From Arthrobacter_N sp051262515 (GTDB lineage Bacteria; Actinomycetota; Actinomycetes; Actinomycetales; Micrococcaceae), in NCBI RefSeq assembly GCF_051262515.1, contig NZ_JBIMER010000006.1, positions 1-64,000 on the forward strand: DNA of 64,000 nucleotides. The letters are read 5' to 3'. Positions within the stretch are counted from its first letter, which is position 1; each line of letters begins with the position of its first letter. Made by a program: the position numbers and the translations under genes. Below the pieces are notes generated by a model. That model was not told the origin of the DNA. It saw only the letters and a list, made by a program, of their open reading frames with translations, and searched no databases. Below are positions 42,405-50,247 of this stretch, one piece after another.

Positions 42405-43691
42405 ATGGCTTCCATCACACTGAACAACCTCGTCAAGAAGTACGACGACGGATTCCCCGCGGTCAACGACGTGTCCATCGACATCGCAGACGGCGAGTTC
42501 GTCATCCTCGTCGGGCCCTCCGGCTGCGGAAAGTCCACCCTGCTGCGCATGATCGTGGGGCTGGAGGACATCACCTCCGGCGACCTGCTGATCGACGGCA
42601 AGCGCGTCAACGAGAAGGCGCCGCGGGACCGGAACCTCGCGATGGTCTTCCAGAACTACGCCCTGTATCCGCACCTGACCGTCTACGAGAACATCGCGTT
42701 CCCGCTGCGCCTGAACAAGGGCAAGCTGAGCGAGGAGGAGGTCGACCGGCGCGTGACGACGGCGGCGAAGACGCTCGAGCTCACCGACCACCTGGAGCGC
42801 AAGCCCGGCAACCTCTCCGGCGGGCAGCGCCAGCGCGTCGCCATGGGACGGGCGATCGTCCGGCAGGCCGACGCGTTCCTGTTCGACGAGCCGCTGTCCA
42901 ACCTGGACGCCAAGCTCCGCGGCCAGATGCGCGCCGAGATCTCGCAGATGCAGCGGCGCCTCGGCACCACGAGCGTCTACGTGACCCACGACCAGACGGA
43001 AGCCATGACCCTCGGGGACCGGGTCGCCGTACTCAAGAAGGGCATCCTGCAGCAGATCGCTTCGCCGCGGGAACTCTACGAGCAGCCCATCAACCTGTTC
43101 GTCGCCGGGTTCATCGGCAGCCCGTCGATGAACTTCCTTCCCGCCACGCTGAAGGGCGACTACCTTGAAACCCCGATCGGCAACATTCCGGTGCCGGAGG
43201 AGAAGGCGGCCGTGGCCCGCGACAAGAGCGTGGTCCTGCTCGGCATCCGTCCCGAGTTCTTCGAGGACGCCTCGCTGGTGGAGGACCACAAGCTGAAGAA
43301 CGGCTCCAAGTTCCGGGCGGAGCTCACCCACACCGAGTGGCTCGGCAACGAACAGTACGGCTACATCGACTTCCAGCCGACGCCGGAGGTGCGGGACCTG
43401 CTCCAGGGTCTCGCCGCGGACATGGACGCCGAGGAACTGCGGCCCCAGGTCGTGGTCACGCTGGACGCCGCCAGCCGCATCCGGGGCGGCGAACCCGCCG
43501 AGCTGTGGCTGGACACCCGCCGCCTGCACATCTTCGACCCGGGAACCGGCGAGAACCTGACCCGCGACGCGGAGGCCGGGGCCGCCCTGACCAACGAGGC
43601 CACCCAGGACCGCCAGTCCCAGATCAAGCGCGCGGCGCAGGCGGCCGCGGACGGCAAGGGACCCAAGGGAGACCAGATCGGGGTTGCCTGA
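42405..43691 (+). CDS. Sugar ABC transporter ATP-binding protein (UgpC/SugC-like)
   Basis: A 428-residue MalK-type ATPase: Walker A GPSGCGKST (~residue 38), Q-loop FQNYALYPHLTVYENI, signature LSGGQRQRVAMGRAIV, Walker B AFLFDEPLSNLDAKL, H-loop VYVTHDQTEAMTL, then two C-terminal OB-like regulatory domains. The ~45-residue tail (AEAGAALTNEATQDRQSQIK) is longer than usual. In this group the ATPase is often shared by several importers; here it is encoded with its own permeases. Ends the operon. Confidence 0.93.
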   Translation: MASITLNNLVKKYDDGFPAVNDVSIDIADGEFVILVGPSGCGKSTLLRMIVGLEDITSGDLLIDGKRVNEKAPRDRNLAMVFQNYALYPHLTVYENIAFPLRLNKGKLSEEEVDRRVTTAAKTLELTDHLERKPGNLSGGQRQRVAMGRAIVRQADAFLFDEPLSNLDAKLRGQMRAEISQMQRRLGTTSVYVTHDQTEAMTLGDRVAVLKKGILQQIASPRELYEQPINLFVAGFIGSPSMNFLPATLKGDYLETPIGNIPVPEEKAAVARDKSVVLLGIRPEFFEDASLVEDHKLKNGSKFRAELTHTEWLGNEQYGYIDFQPTPEVRDLLQGLAADMDAEELRPQVVVTLDAASRIRGGEPAELWLDTRRLHIFDPGTGENLTRDAEAGAALTNEATQDRQSQIKRAAQAAADGKGPKGDQIGVA

Positions 43692-43709
43692 CGGCGTCGA
43701 AACAGCGAG

Positions 43710-44432
43710 CTAGAGACGGGCGAGGTAGCCGGCGAATCCCCCCGGCGCCCGCCCGTCCAGGCGTCCGGACGTCACCGCGTGCAGCGCCCCGGAGGAACGG
43801 ACGTCCAGGCCCGCGGCCCGGAGCGCCGCGACGAGGGCGACGTCCTCTCCCGTCCTGCTGTGCGTGAACCCGCCGACGGCGAGGTACGACGACGCGCGGA
43901 CCCCGAGGTTGGCGCCGTGGACGTAGGCGTGCCCGTCCGTTCTCACGTGCCTCGCCGACCAGGCCGCGTGCCTGCGCGGGCCGAGTTCGGCCCGGTCCGG
44001 CTCGACCGTGCCGAGGACCGCGTCGGCCCCGTCGTCCGCGAATTCGAGGAACCGCTCCAGCCATACCGGGGGCACCCTGGTGTCCGCGTCGGTGCAGGCG
44101 ACCCACGCGGGTTCGTCGTCGGCCACGACCGCCAACGCGGAGTGGACGCCGGCTCGGCGTGCCCGTCCGACCGACCCGTAGCCGACGTCGAGCGTGCGGA
44201 TCCGCGGGTCGGCGTCCGCGGCCGCCCGGGCGATCAGTGCCGACGCGTCCGTGCAGCTGTCCAGGACCACGGTGAGCGTTACGCCGCAACCGGGCGCGGT
44301 TTCGGCGAGCCGGTCCATGGCGCCGCGCACATGCGCGATGCATGCCGCCAGGGTCCGCTCCTCGTTGCGGCACGGAACCACCACGGCCATGTGGCGAATC
44401 GGGTCGGCGGCGCTTACGGCGCCGACGCTCAC
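43710..44432 (-). CDS. Glycosyltransferase family 2
   Basis: A 240-residue GT-A fold glycosyltransferase: MAVVVPCRNEERTLAACIAH at the nucleotide-binding start, WVACTDADTRVPPVWLERFL with the DxD-like metal site, and HGANLGVRASSYLAVGGFTH then GEDVALVAALRAAG as the acceptor region. GTG start overlaps the upstream PIG-L/methyltransferase stop (GTGA). No membrane span, so likely cytosolic. Acts with the two coupled upstream genes, presumably making one glycoconjugate; donor and acceptor unknown. Confidence 0.87.
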   Translation of the reverse strand: MSVGAVSAADPIRHMAVVVPCRNEERTLAACIAHVRGAMDRLAETAPGCGVTLTVVLDSCTDASALIARAAADADPRIRTLDVGYGSVGRARRAGVHSALAVVADDEPAWVACTDADTRVPPVWLERFLEFADDGADAVLGTVEPDRAELGPRRHAAWSARHVRTDGHAYVHGANLGVRASSYLAVGGFTHSRTGEDVALVAALRAAGLDVRSSGALHAVTSGRLDGRAPGGFAGYLARL

Positions 44433-45904
44433 GGTTCCGACCCGTCCGGTGCCCGGAACACCTCGAGCAGGAAGTCCCGCTCGCGGTGCAGGACCACCGT
44501 CTCCCAGCCCAGCAACCCGTAGGCCATGCGGTGGACCGTTTCCCCGTCGAGTTCCCATCCCTCGATGGGGTGCAGCCAGTGGCACAGCAGCAGGTCCCCG
44601 CCGTCGGCCAGCGACGCTGCGGCCCGCCGCAGCAGGACGGACAGTTCGTCCGGTCCCAGGAAATAGCCGATCTCGGAGACGACGACCAGGTCCAGGGAGC
44701 CAGGGGCCATCGCCGGCCAACCGCCGGGGAGGTCCGCGCGAACCAGCTCGACGTTGTCCAGTCCCGCCAGCCGGGTGCGCGCCTCGGCGATCGCGACCGC
44801 GCTGGCGTCCAGGCCGACCACCGTGCCGCAGCGCTCCGCGAGGGACTCCGTCAGCACGCCGATGGAACAACCGGCCTCCAACGCCGAGGCGTAGCGGCGC
44901 CGGGGCAGGGCGGCGAGCGTCACCGCCCGCTTGCGCCGCTCGTACTCGCTGGTCAGGTAGGACCACGGGTCCGGATCGCGGGTGTACAGGGCGTCGAAGA
45001 CCGCGGCGGCGGACCCGGAATCGCGCCGGCCGGCGGGGCTCCAGCGGAACGTCTCCGAGGGGCGGTCGAAGTGGCTCAGAAAGCCAGGGGACAACAGCAC
45101 GCCGTCGCCCGGGGCGTCGGAGAGCGGCCGGACCTGGGAGGCGTGTGCCAGCAGCGCGTCCCGCTTCGCCGCGGCGGCCCCGGCGGACAGACGCAGGCCG
45201 TGCCAGTGCGTCCATTCGGTGGTGGCCGCGGGATCGGCCCAGTGCCAGTACCAGATGGGGAACTCCAGCAGGGGGACGCCGAGCCGAGCCGCCACGCGTG
45301 CGGCCGCCGCGCCGACGGCGTCGTGGTCGGGGTGGCCGTCGAACCGGTAGGTCGCGGCGATGGTGGCCGTCGGAGCGGTTGCGGCCACGGTGGTGGCGAC
45401 GGCGCCGCCGGGCAGGTGCTCCTCCACTTCGGCCGCCATCGCGGTCTCCACCGCTGCCTGTACCGCGGTCTCCACCGTTCCGGGGTGCTCGGCGATCCGC
45501 CCGTCCGGCAGGTCCAGGCTGGTCCATTCGAGGGTCCCCGTCCCCGTGCCGTCCGCCGACACTCCACGCGCGCCGGCCGCGGAGCGGCGCAGTCCGTCCA
45601 TGGCGGCGGCGAACTCCGCCAACCGAATCGCGGCCAGGCGTTCGGGCGTGTGGGTGGGGGACTCCGGATGGGATGCCTCGCCGGCGCTGCACAACACCAC
45701 CCGCACGTCCGCGCCGGACACGAGCGCGGCATGGATCAGGCCGGCGGCCCCGAGCGACTCGTCGTCGGGGTGCGCGGCCACGACCACCAGGCGTCCGCCC
45801 GCCCCGGGGACCGTGGTATCCGGCAGCGTCTCCAGCGAGAGGGCGCCGGCCGCGGCCCACCCGGCCTCCGGGGTGCCGTCGTCGTCGTGGCTGAACGTCA
45901 CCAT
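44429..45904 (-). CDS. Bifunctional PIG-L deacetylase / SAM-dependent methyltransferase
   Basis: A 491-residue fusion. N-terminal PIG-L (LmbE-like) domain: RLVVVAAHPDDESLGAAGLI with the zinc-binding HPDDE and, ~130 residues later, FDGHPDHDAVG. C-terminal class I methyltransferase of the nodulation NodS-like type: SALEAGCSIGVLTESLAERC (SAM motif I), LDLVVVSEIGYFLGPDELSV and LLLCHWLHPIEGWELDGETV. The pair suggests N-deacetylation of an amino sugar followed by methylation of the freed amine or a hydroxyl. Overlaps neighbours on both sides (7 and 4 bases). Confidence 0.88.
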   Translation of the reverse strand: MVTFSHDDDGTPEAGWAAAGALSLETLPDTTVPGAGGRLVVVAAHPDDESLGAAGLIHAALVSGADVRVVLCSAGEASHPESPTHTPERLAAIRLAEFAAAMDGLRRSAAGARGVSADGTGTGTLEWTSLDLPDGRIAEHPGTVETAVQAAVETAMAAEVEEHLPGGAVATTVAATAPTATIAATYRFDGHPDHDAVGAAAARVAARLGVPLLEFPIWYWHWADPAATTEWTHWHGLRLSAGAAAAKRDALLAHASQVRPLSDAPGDGVLLSPGFLSHFDRPSETFRWSPAGRRDSGSAAAVFDALYTRDPDPWSYLTSEYERRKRAVTLAALPRRRYASALEAGCSIGVLTESLAERCGTVVGLDASAVAIAEARTRLAGLDNVELVRADLPGGWPAMAPGSLDLVVVSEIGYFLGPDELSVLLRRAAASLADGGDLLLCHWLHPIEGWELDGETVHRMAYGLLGWETVVLHRERDFLLEVFRAPDGSEP

Positions 45905-46938
45905 GCGCCGGGCCCCTCGCCGCCGAGCACCAGGGACCCCAGCGCCGCGTCGTCGCGGGCACCATGGTGTTGCCGCGTGTATAGGGTCAGGTCCGCGACC
46001 CGCCGGGCGTGCTCCGCGTCGAAGGCCAGGGGCGCGGGGCCCAGCGCCTCGCCGCAGATGGCCAGTATCCGGGCGGACACCGCGGCGATGTGCCCTCGGG
46101 CGCGGTGCGCCTCCGGCCAGCCCGCTCCGCCGCCGTCCACGGCCCGGGCCGCCTGCTCCAGCACCGCGGCTCCCGAGGCCAGCAACCGGTCCGCCTCGCC
46201 CAGCCAGGCCGTCGCCAACTGGTCCGGCGCGCGCCGGCCGGACGCCGCGAGAAGCGTCCGGTAAAGTCCCACGGAGCCGCCAAACCAGCAGGCGGCCACC
46301 CCTATTCCGCCCCACGCGAACCCTGCCCGCCGCAGGTACCAGCCGGTGTCGCCCAGGGGCTCCGCGGGCACCGAGTCGAATCCCACCGGGCCGCTGGGTA
46401 CCCCGCGCAGGCCGTGGGCGCCCCACGCGCCGGGGCGCACCGCAACGCCGTCGTGCCGCAGGTCGGTCGCGAAGGCCCGCCGTCCGTCCGGCACATGGGC
46501 GGTCACGACGGCGCGGTCCACCTGCCCGGCGAGCGAGCACCAGGGCTTGTCCCCGTCCAACAGCCACGTCCCGCCGTCGCCGGGGGACGCCGCAAGGCGC
46601 GTGTCCCCGGATTCGGCGGCGTAGACGCCCCAGACGGTTCCCGGCGCCCAAGGGACCCCCGCCTGGGCGAGGATCGCCGCGGCGTCGAAATGCGGCTCGA
46701 CGGCGCGGGCGGCGGCGAGGTCCACCGACGCGACCGTGGCCAAAAACTCCCACAGCGCCTTCGTTTCGCCGTTCCCGAGAAGCGGGGGAGGCATGCGTCC
46801 CGCGCGCAATTGCCGGAGCACCGGTTCCGGGTCCCCGGCGCAGCGGCCGGCGGCCTTCAAAACGTCGCCGGCCTCGGGCCACCAGGTCCGGGCGGGACCT
46901 TTTTCGTGGCCGGAGAACCGGACCTGCCGACTATCCAA
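45898..46938 (-). CDS. Acyl-CoA dehydrogenase-like flavoprotein
   Basis: About 346 residues related to acyl-CoA dehydrogenases: AAILAQAGVPWAPGTVWGVY, TWLLDGDKPWCSLAGQVDRA (the middle beta-domain DGxK-W-S-A block), GWYLRRAGFAWGGIGVAACW and helical C-terminal RHIA-like segment (EAHRARGHIAAVSARILAIC). The classical catalytic Glu position is not obvious. Start is uncertain: TTG at 46938 has GAGAGGGG just upstream and is used; the frame opens at 47022. First gene of the three-gene cluster with the PIG-L/methyltransferase and glycosyltransferase. Confidence 0.75.
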   Translation of the reverse strand: MDSRQVRFSGHEKGPARTWWPEAGDVLKAAGRCAGDPEPVLRQLRAGRMPPPLLGNGETKALWEFLATVASVDLAAARAVEPHFDAAAILAQAGVPWAPGTVWGVYAAESGDTRLAASPGDGGTWLLDGDKPWCSLAGQVDRAVVTAHVPDGRRAFATDLRHDGVAVRPGAWGAHGLRGVPSGPVGFDSVPAEPLGDTGWYLRRAGFAWGGIGVAACWFGGSVGLYRTLLAASGRRAPDQLATAWLGEADRLLASGAAVLEQAARAVDGGGAGWPEAHRARGHIAAVSARILAICGEALGPAPLAFDAEHARRVADLTLYTRQHHGARDDAALGSLVLGGEGPGAW

Positions 46939-47108
46939 GGGTGCCCCTCTCGCAACCGCTACCGTTCTGACGATTCGCCATTCCCATGCCACTTTAGCGC
47001 CGGAGGGTGCTCGCGCGGCCATACGGGGAACGGCGCCGCCAATAACCCTTGACCACGGCCTGACCAGTGTGACTACGCTTGGGGCACCGAGAAAACGGAG
47101 GTGGTGAG

Positions 47109-47375
47109 ATGGCCGAAGACCGGAATCCCAGCATCAAGGACGAGGACCTGTACGAGAAGCTCCGAGACGAGGGCAACTCGAAACAGAAGTCCGCACGGAT
47201 CGCCAACGCGGCGGCCCGCGACGGGCGCGACGAGGTGGGCGAACGCGGTGGTGAGCACGGCAGCTACGAGGACTGGACCGTGGACGAGCTCAAGGACCGC
47301 GCGAAGGAGATAGGCCTCCACGGCTACTCGGACAAGAACAAAGGCGACCTCATTAAGGCCCTGCGGAATTCGTGA
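47109..47375 (+). CDS. DUF7218 / Rho-N-like small protein
   Basis: An 88-residue protein. The first half is Lys/Arg/Asp-rich with the pattern IKDEDLYEKLRDEGNSKQKS then ARIANAAARDG seen in ChaB/DUF7218-type proteins; the second half, WTVDELKDRAKEIGLHGYSD then KNKGDLIKALRN, is a SAP/Rho-N-like helix-turn-helix that may bind nucleic acid. The ATG at 47109 follows ACGGAGG. Followed by two more small genes on the same strand. Confidence 0.8.
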   Translation: MAEDRNPSIKDEDLYEKLRDEGNSKQKSARIANAAARDGRDEVGERGGEHGSYEDWTVDELKDRAKEIGLHGYSDKNKGDLIKALRNS

Positions 47376-47440
47376 CGTCGTGATTCGCCGGACCCAAGGG
47401 GCCCCAACAGGGAGCGCCATCAACCAGAGGAGCTGAACCC

Positions 47441-47734
47441 ATGGAAGAGCCAGATGCCTCGCTCGACCGATCGAACCACCCGCCCAACCCGCAGACCGAG
47501 CCGGTGGACACGCAGCCGCGCGGCCTGTTGCTGTTCGGTGTCGGACTGGCGGTTGCCCTGCTGTTCGGGATCTACCTGTGGATCCGCGCCAGCGACGAAG
47601 GGGGCACGCTCGCCAGTCCGATTTGGATCGGCGTGGCGTTCGGCCTGATCATGGCCGGATTCGGGCTCTACCGGCGCCTGACCGGGCCCAGCAAGTTGGA
47701 CTTCGCCAAAGGAGGAACGAATGTCAGTGAATGA
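47441..47734 (+). CDS. Small two-span membrane protein
   Basis: A 97-residue protein with a hydrophilic N terminus and two membrane spans (GLLLFGVGLAVALLFGIYLW and SPIWIGVAFGLIMAGFGLYR). AGAGGAGC lies before the ATG. Its last 14 bases overlap the next gene, so they are probably co-translated. No known domain. Confidence 0.7.
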   Translation: MEEPDASLDRSNHPPNPQTEPVDTQPRGLLLFGVGLAVALLFGIYLWIRASDEGGTLASPIWIGVAFGLIMAGFGLYRRLTGPSKLDFAKGGTNVSE

Positions 47735-48050
47735 CGCACCGGAGAACGTGCCGCCAACCCTCGAGGACGCCCCCGAGGCGGAACCGTTGGACGGCCGCGA
47801 CTCGCAGCCGGTTCCGGAGGGTTCCTCCGACGATCCCCGGACCCTCGAGGCGGACGATCCGCTCCGGGATCCCGAACTGCTGGTCGACGAGGACGGACCG
47901 CTGCCGGAGCCGCTGCCCGAGGACGAGGTGGAGGAGTTGCGCGAGGGCGCGCCGGGGGAGTCCTATGAGGAGGACTCGCTGCCGGACGGGAGCGGAAACG
48001 ACGCCGCCCGGGAAAAGCAGCCTGACCCGGACCGCTTCGACGCCGGATAG
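47721..48050 (+). CDS. Acidic disordered small protein
   Basis: A 109-residue protein dominated by Asp, Glu and Pro (e.g. LLVDEDGPLPEPLPEDEVEE), without membrane segments or cysteines. It starts inside the end of the previous gene, where AAAGGAGG supplies a strong ribosome binding site. Resembles the acidic protein at 14965. Function unknown. Confidence 0.65.
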   Translation: MSVNDAPENVPPTLEDAPEAEPLDGRDSQPVPEGSSDDPRTLEADDPLRDPELLVDEDGPLPEPLPEDEVEELREGAPGESYEEDSLPDGSGNDAAREKQPDPDRFDAG

Positions 48051-48067
48051 GTTCTACCGCCGCCGCG

Positions 48068-48108
48068 AAGACGTCCGCCGCCGACCCGAAGCCGGCCGCG
48101 GACGTCTT
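48068..48108. terminator. Bidirectional hairpin terminator
   Basis: AAGACGTCCGC (48068-48078) / GCGGACGTCTT (48098-48108), 11-bp perfect stem between convergent genes ending at 48050 and 48111. A-rich and T-rich ends suit termination from both sides. Confidence 0.85.
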
Positions 48109-48110
48109 GG

Positions 48111-49091
48111 CTATGCCTTGCCGTCGGTGAGGAGGCGCAGCACGGCCCGGTCGGCCTGGCGCGTGAAGTCGGCGGCCCGTCCCTGTTCGAAGTGTTTGAC
48201 GACGCGCGGGTCCACATACGCGTCGCGCGCCACGGCCGGGGTGTTGTGGAGCCAGTTCGCGGCGTCCTGGATGGCCGCGGCGACGGCCGTTGGCGAGCTG
48301 TCCCCGGCCCGGAGGGACCGGGCGAGCGACCGCGCCGCCACCACGGTGCCCTGCCAGGTGCGGAAGTCCTTCGCCGAAATGTGCGCCGAGGCCGCGTCCG
48401 CGAGGTACCCGTTGATGTCCGTGTCGCTGACGCCCTGCCAGCGCTTGCGCCGCCCAGCGACCACCGGGTAGCAAATGGCCGGCGACGCGCGCGGGGTCTT
48501 CGGCACCATGGCCAGAAACGAGGCGAGCGCCGCATCCTCCACGGCGACGTCCCAATCCCCGCCGGACTTGCCGCGGAACACCAGGCGCACCAAATCGCCC
48601 TCGAGAGTGACGTGGCGGCGCTGGACGGTGGACGCCCCGAACGACCCGTTCTCCTCGGCGTAGGCCGCCCCGCCGACCCGCAGCCCCGCCCGGTCCAGCA
48701 ACCGCACCGCGGCTGCCAACGCGCGACGGCGGGGATCCGCCTCCTGCGCGAGATCACGGGTGACGGTGCGGCGCACGGCGGGCAGGGATTGGGCGAACGA
48801 CAGCGATCGCGTGAACTTCTCGGCGTCGCGCAATTCGCGCCACCGCGGGTGGTACAGGTACTGCGTCCTGCCCGCGACGTCGGTCCCGGTGGCCTGGATG
48901 TGGGCATTGGCCTGCGGCGCGATCCAGACGTCCGTCCACGCGGGCGGGATGGCGAGCCCGCGGATGCGCTCCAGCGTGGACTCGGACGTGACCCGGCGGC
49001 CGTTGGCGGACTTGTAGGTGAACCCCTTCCCGGCACGGCGGCGGGAGATCCCGGGGCTGCCCGGCTGGACCCGGACCAGGCGTGGCGCCAC
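48111..49091 (-). CDS. DNA topoisomerase IB
   Basis: A 326-residue eukaryotic-like type IB topoisomerase. Seen: GKGFTYKSANGRRVTSES, IPPAWTDVWIAPQANAHIQA, the first catalytic Arg region LRVGGAAYAEENGSFG, GKSGGDWDV, ISAKDFRTWQGTVVAA with Lys and Arg, and Tyr292 in DAYVDPRVVKHFEQG as nucleophile. It relaxes supercoils through a 3'-phosphotyrosyl link. GTG start abuts the stop of the ku gene, so it is co-transcribed with it, a placement that ties it to double-strand-break repair. Confidence 0.92.
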   Translation of the reverse strand: MAPRLVRVQPGSPGISRRRAGKGFTYKSANGRRVTSESTLERIRGLAIPPAWTDVWIAPQANAHIQATGTDVAGRTQYLYHPRWRELRDAEKFTRSLSFAQSLPAVRRTVTRDLAQEADPRRRALAAAVRLLDRAGLRVGGAAYAEENGSFGASTVQRRHVTLEGDLVRLVFRGKSGGDWDVAVEDAALASFLAMVPKTPRASPAICYPVVAGRRKRWQGVSDTDINGYLADAASAHISAKDFRTWQGTVVAARSLARSLRAGDSSPTAVAAAIQDAANWLHNTPAVARDAYVDPRVVKHFEQGRAADFTRQADRAVLRLLTDGKA

Positions 49092-49979
49092 CTACGCGCC
49101 CTTCTTCCTGGCGGTCTTTTCCCTGGACTGCGGGCTGGACTGTGAGGTGGACTTTGCCCCTGGCTTCGACTTTGATTTGGACCGCTTGCCCTCGATGCTG
49201 CGCTTGAGGGCCTCCATTAGGTCGATCACGTCTCCGGATCCTTCTCCGGATTCCTCCTTGGCAGCCTCGGCATCGCCGAAGGTCGCGTCCGTGTCCAGCG
49301 AGTCCCCGCGCTTGAGCTTTTCCTCGATGAGCAGCCGCAGCTCCTTCTGGTATTCGTCCTCGTACTCCAGCGGCGAGAAGTCCCCGGCGAACTGCTCCAC
49401 CAGCATCGCGGACATCTTGAGTTCCTGATCGCTGATCTTCGCCCGGGACTTGGTGGCGGGGAAGTCCACCTCGCGGACCTCGTCGCCCCACAGCATCGCC
49501 TGCAGGACCAGCACCTTGCCGCGCACGCGCAACGCCCCGAGCCGGGTCTTCTGCCGCAGGGCGAACTTCACGATGGCGGTCAGCTCGGTGTCCTCGAGGG
49601 TCTTGCGGAGCAACAGGTAGGCCTTCGGGGACTTGGAGTCCGGCTCCAGGTAGTAGCTGCGCTCCAGCATGATCGGATCGATCTGCCCGTTCGGAACGAA
49701 CTGCACCACCTCGATCTCGCGGCTCTTCTCCGCCGGCAGCGAGTCGAAGTCATCGCCCGTGAGCACCACGGTGCGCTCGCCGTCGTCGTACGCCTTTTGG
49801 ATGTTCGAGTACTCGACCTTCTCGCCACACACCTCGCAGCGGCGCTGGTAGCGGATGCGTCCGCCGTCGGCGTCGTGGACCTGGTGGAGCTGGACGTCGT
49901 GGTCCTCGATGGCGCCGTAGGCCTTCACCGGGACGTTGACGAGCCCGAACGCGACGGCGCCGGTCCAGATCGCGCGCAT
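49092..49979 (-). CDS. ku: Non-homologous end-joining protein Ku
   Basis: A 295-residue bacterial Ku: MRAIWTGAVAFGLVNVPVKA at the start, RRCEVCGEKVEYSNIQKAYD, SYYLEPDSKSPKAYLLLRK, LQAMLWGDEVREVDFP, and a Lys/Ser-rich basic tail (SKSKSKPGAKSTSQSSPQSR) of the type that modulates DNA binding and LigD recruitment. Ku forms a ring homodimer on DNA ends. Next to topoisomerase IB on one side and divergent from ligD on the other. Confidence 0.95.
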   Translation of the reverse strand: MRAIWTGAVAFGLVNVPVKAYGAIEDHDVQLHQVHDADGGRIRYQRRCEVCGEKVEYSNIQKAYDDGERTVVLTGDDFDSLPAEKSREIEVVQFVPNGQIDPIMLERSYYLEPDSKSPKAYLLLRKTLEDTELTAIVKFALRQKTRLGALRVRGKVLVLQAMLWGDEVREVDFPATKSRAKISDQELKMSAMLVEQFAGDFSPLEYEDEYQKELRLLIEEKLKRGDSLDTDATFGDAEAAKEESGEGSGDVIDLMEALKRSIEGKRSKSKSKPGAKSTSQSSPQSREKTARKKGA

Positions 49980-49982
49980 CGT

Positions 49983-50075
49983 CTAGGCCCCCGCCGTCGT
50001 GGTGCGCGCCGGCGAGGAAGCCCGCGGCTCTTCGATGGTGTGCGGGTTCCGCTGGACGTTGCTGATCCGTGCCAC
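49983..50075 (-). CDS. Possible 30-residue peptide upstream of ku
   Basis: GTG at 50075, preceded by GAGGAGG at six bases, encodes VARISNVQRNPHTIEEPRAS then SPARTTTAGA and stop, 3 bases before the ku start codon. The strong ribosome binding site suggests translation, perhaps coupling into ku. No known family; alternatively the site simply marks a ku leader. Confidence 0.4.
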   Translation of the reverse strand: MARISNVQRNPHTIEEPRASSPARTTTAGA

Positions 50076-50247
50076 GGCATGCCTCCTCGGGGATCGGTGG
50101 AACAGACCATACCGTTTTTCCCGTGCGTTGTAATCGGGAGGGGACGGGCGTACCCACCGGCCGTGACCCTAGCGACGGGGCGTCGGAGGCGGCACAGTGG
50201 GAGCAGCAGCGGGAACGGCAGCGGGAGCGAGGGAAGGGAGTCCCCAC

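Noticed and set aside
43710..46938. Reading the NodS-like/PIG-L cluster as a nodulation-factor pathway
   Set aside because: No chitin-oligosaccharide synthase, NodA-type acyltransferase or other nod genes; the similarity is only at domain-family level.
44194..46970. Long plus-strand frames opposite the PIG-L/methyltransferase cluster
   Set aside because: Low-complexity Arg/Pro/Ala sequence; the minus strand has recognisable domains and overlapping starts.
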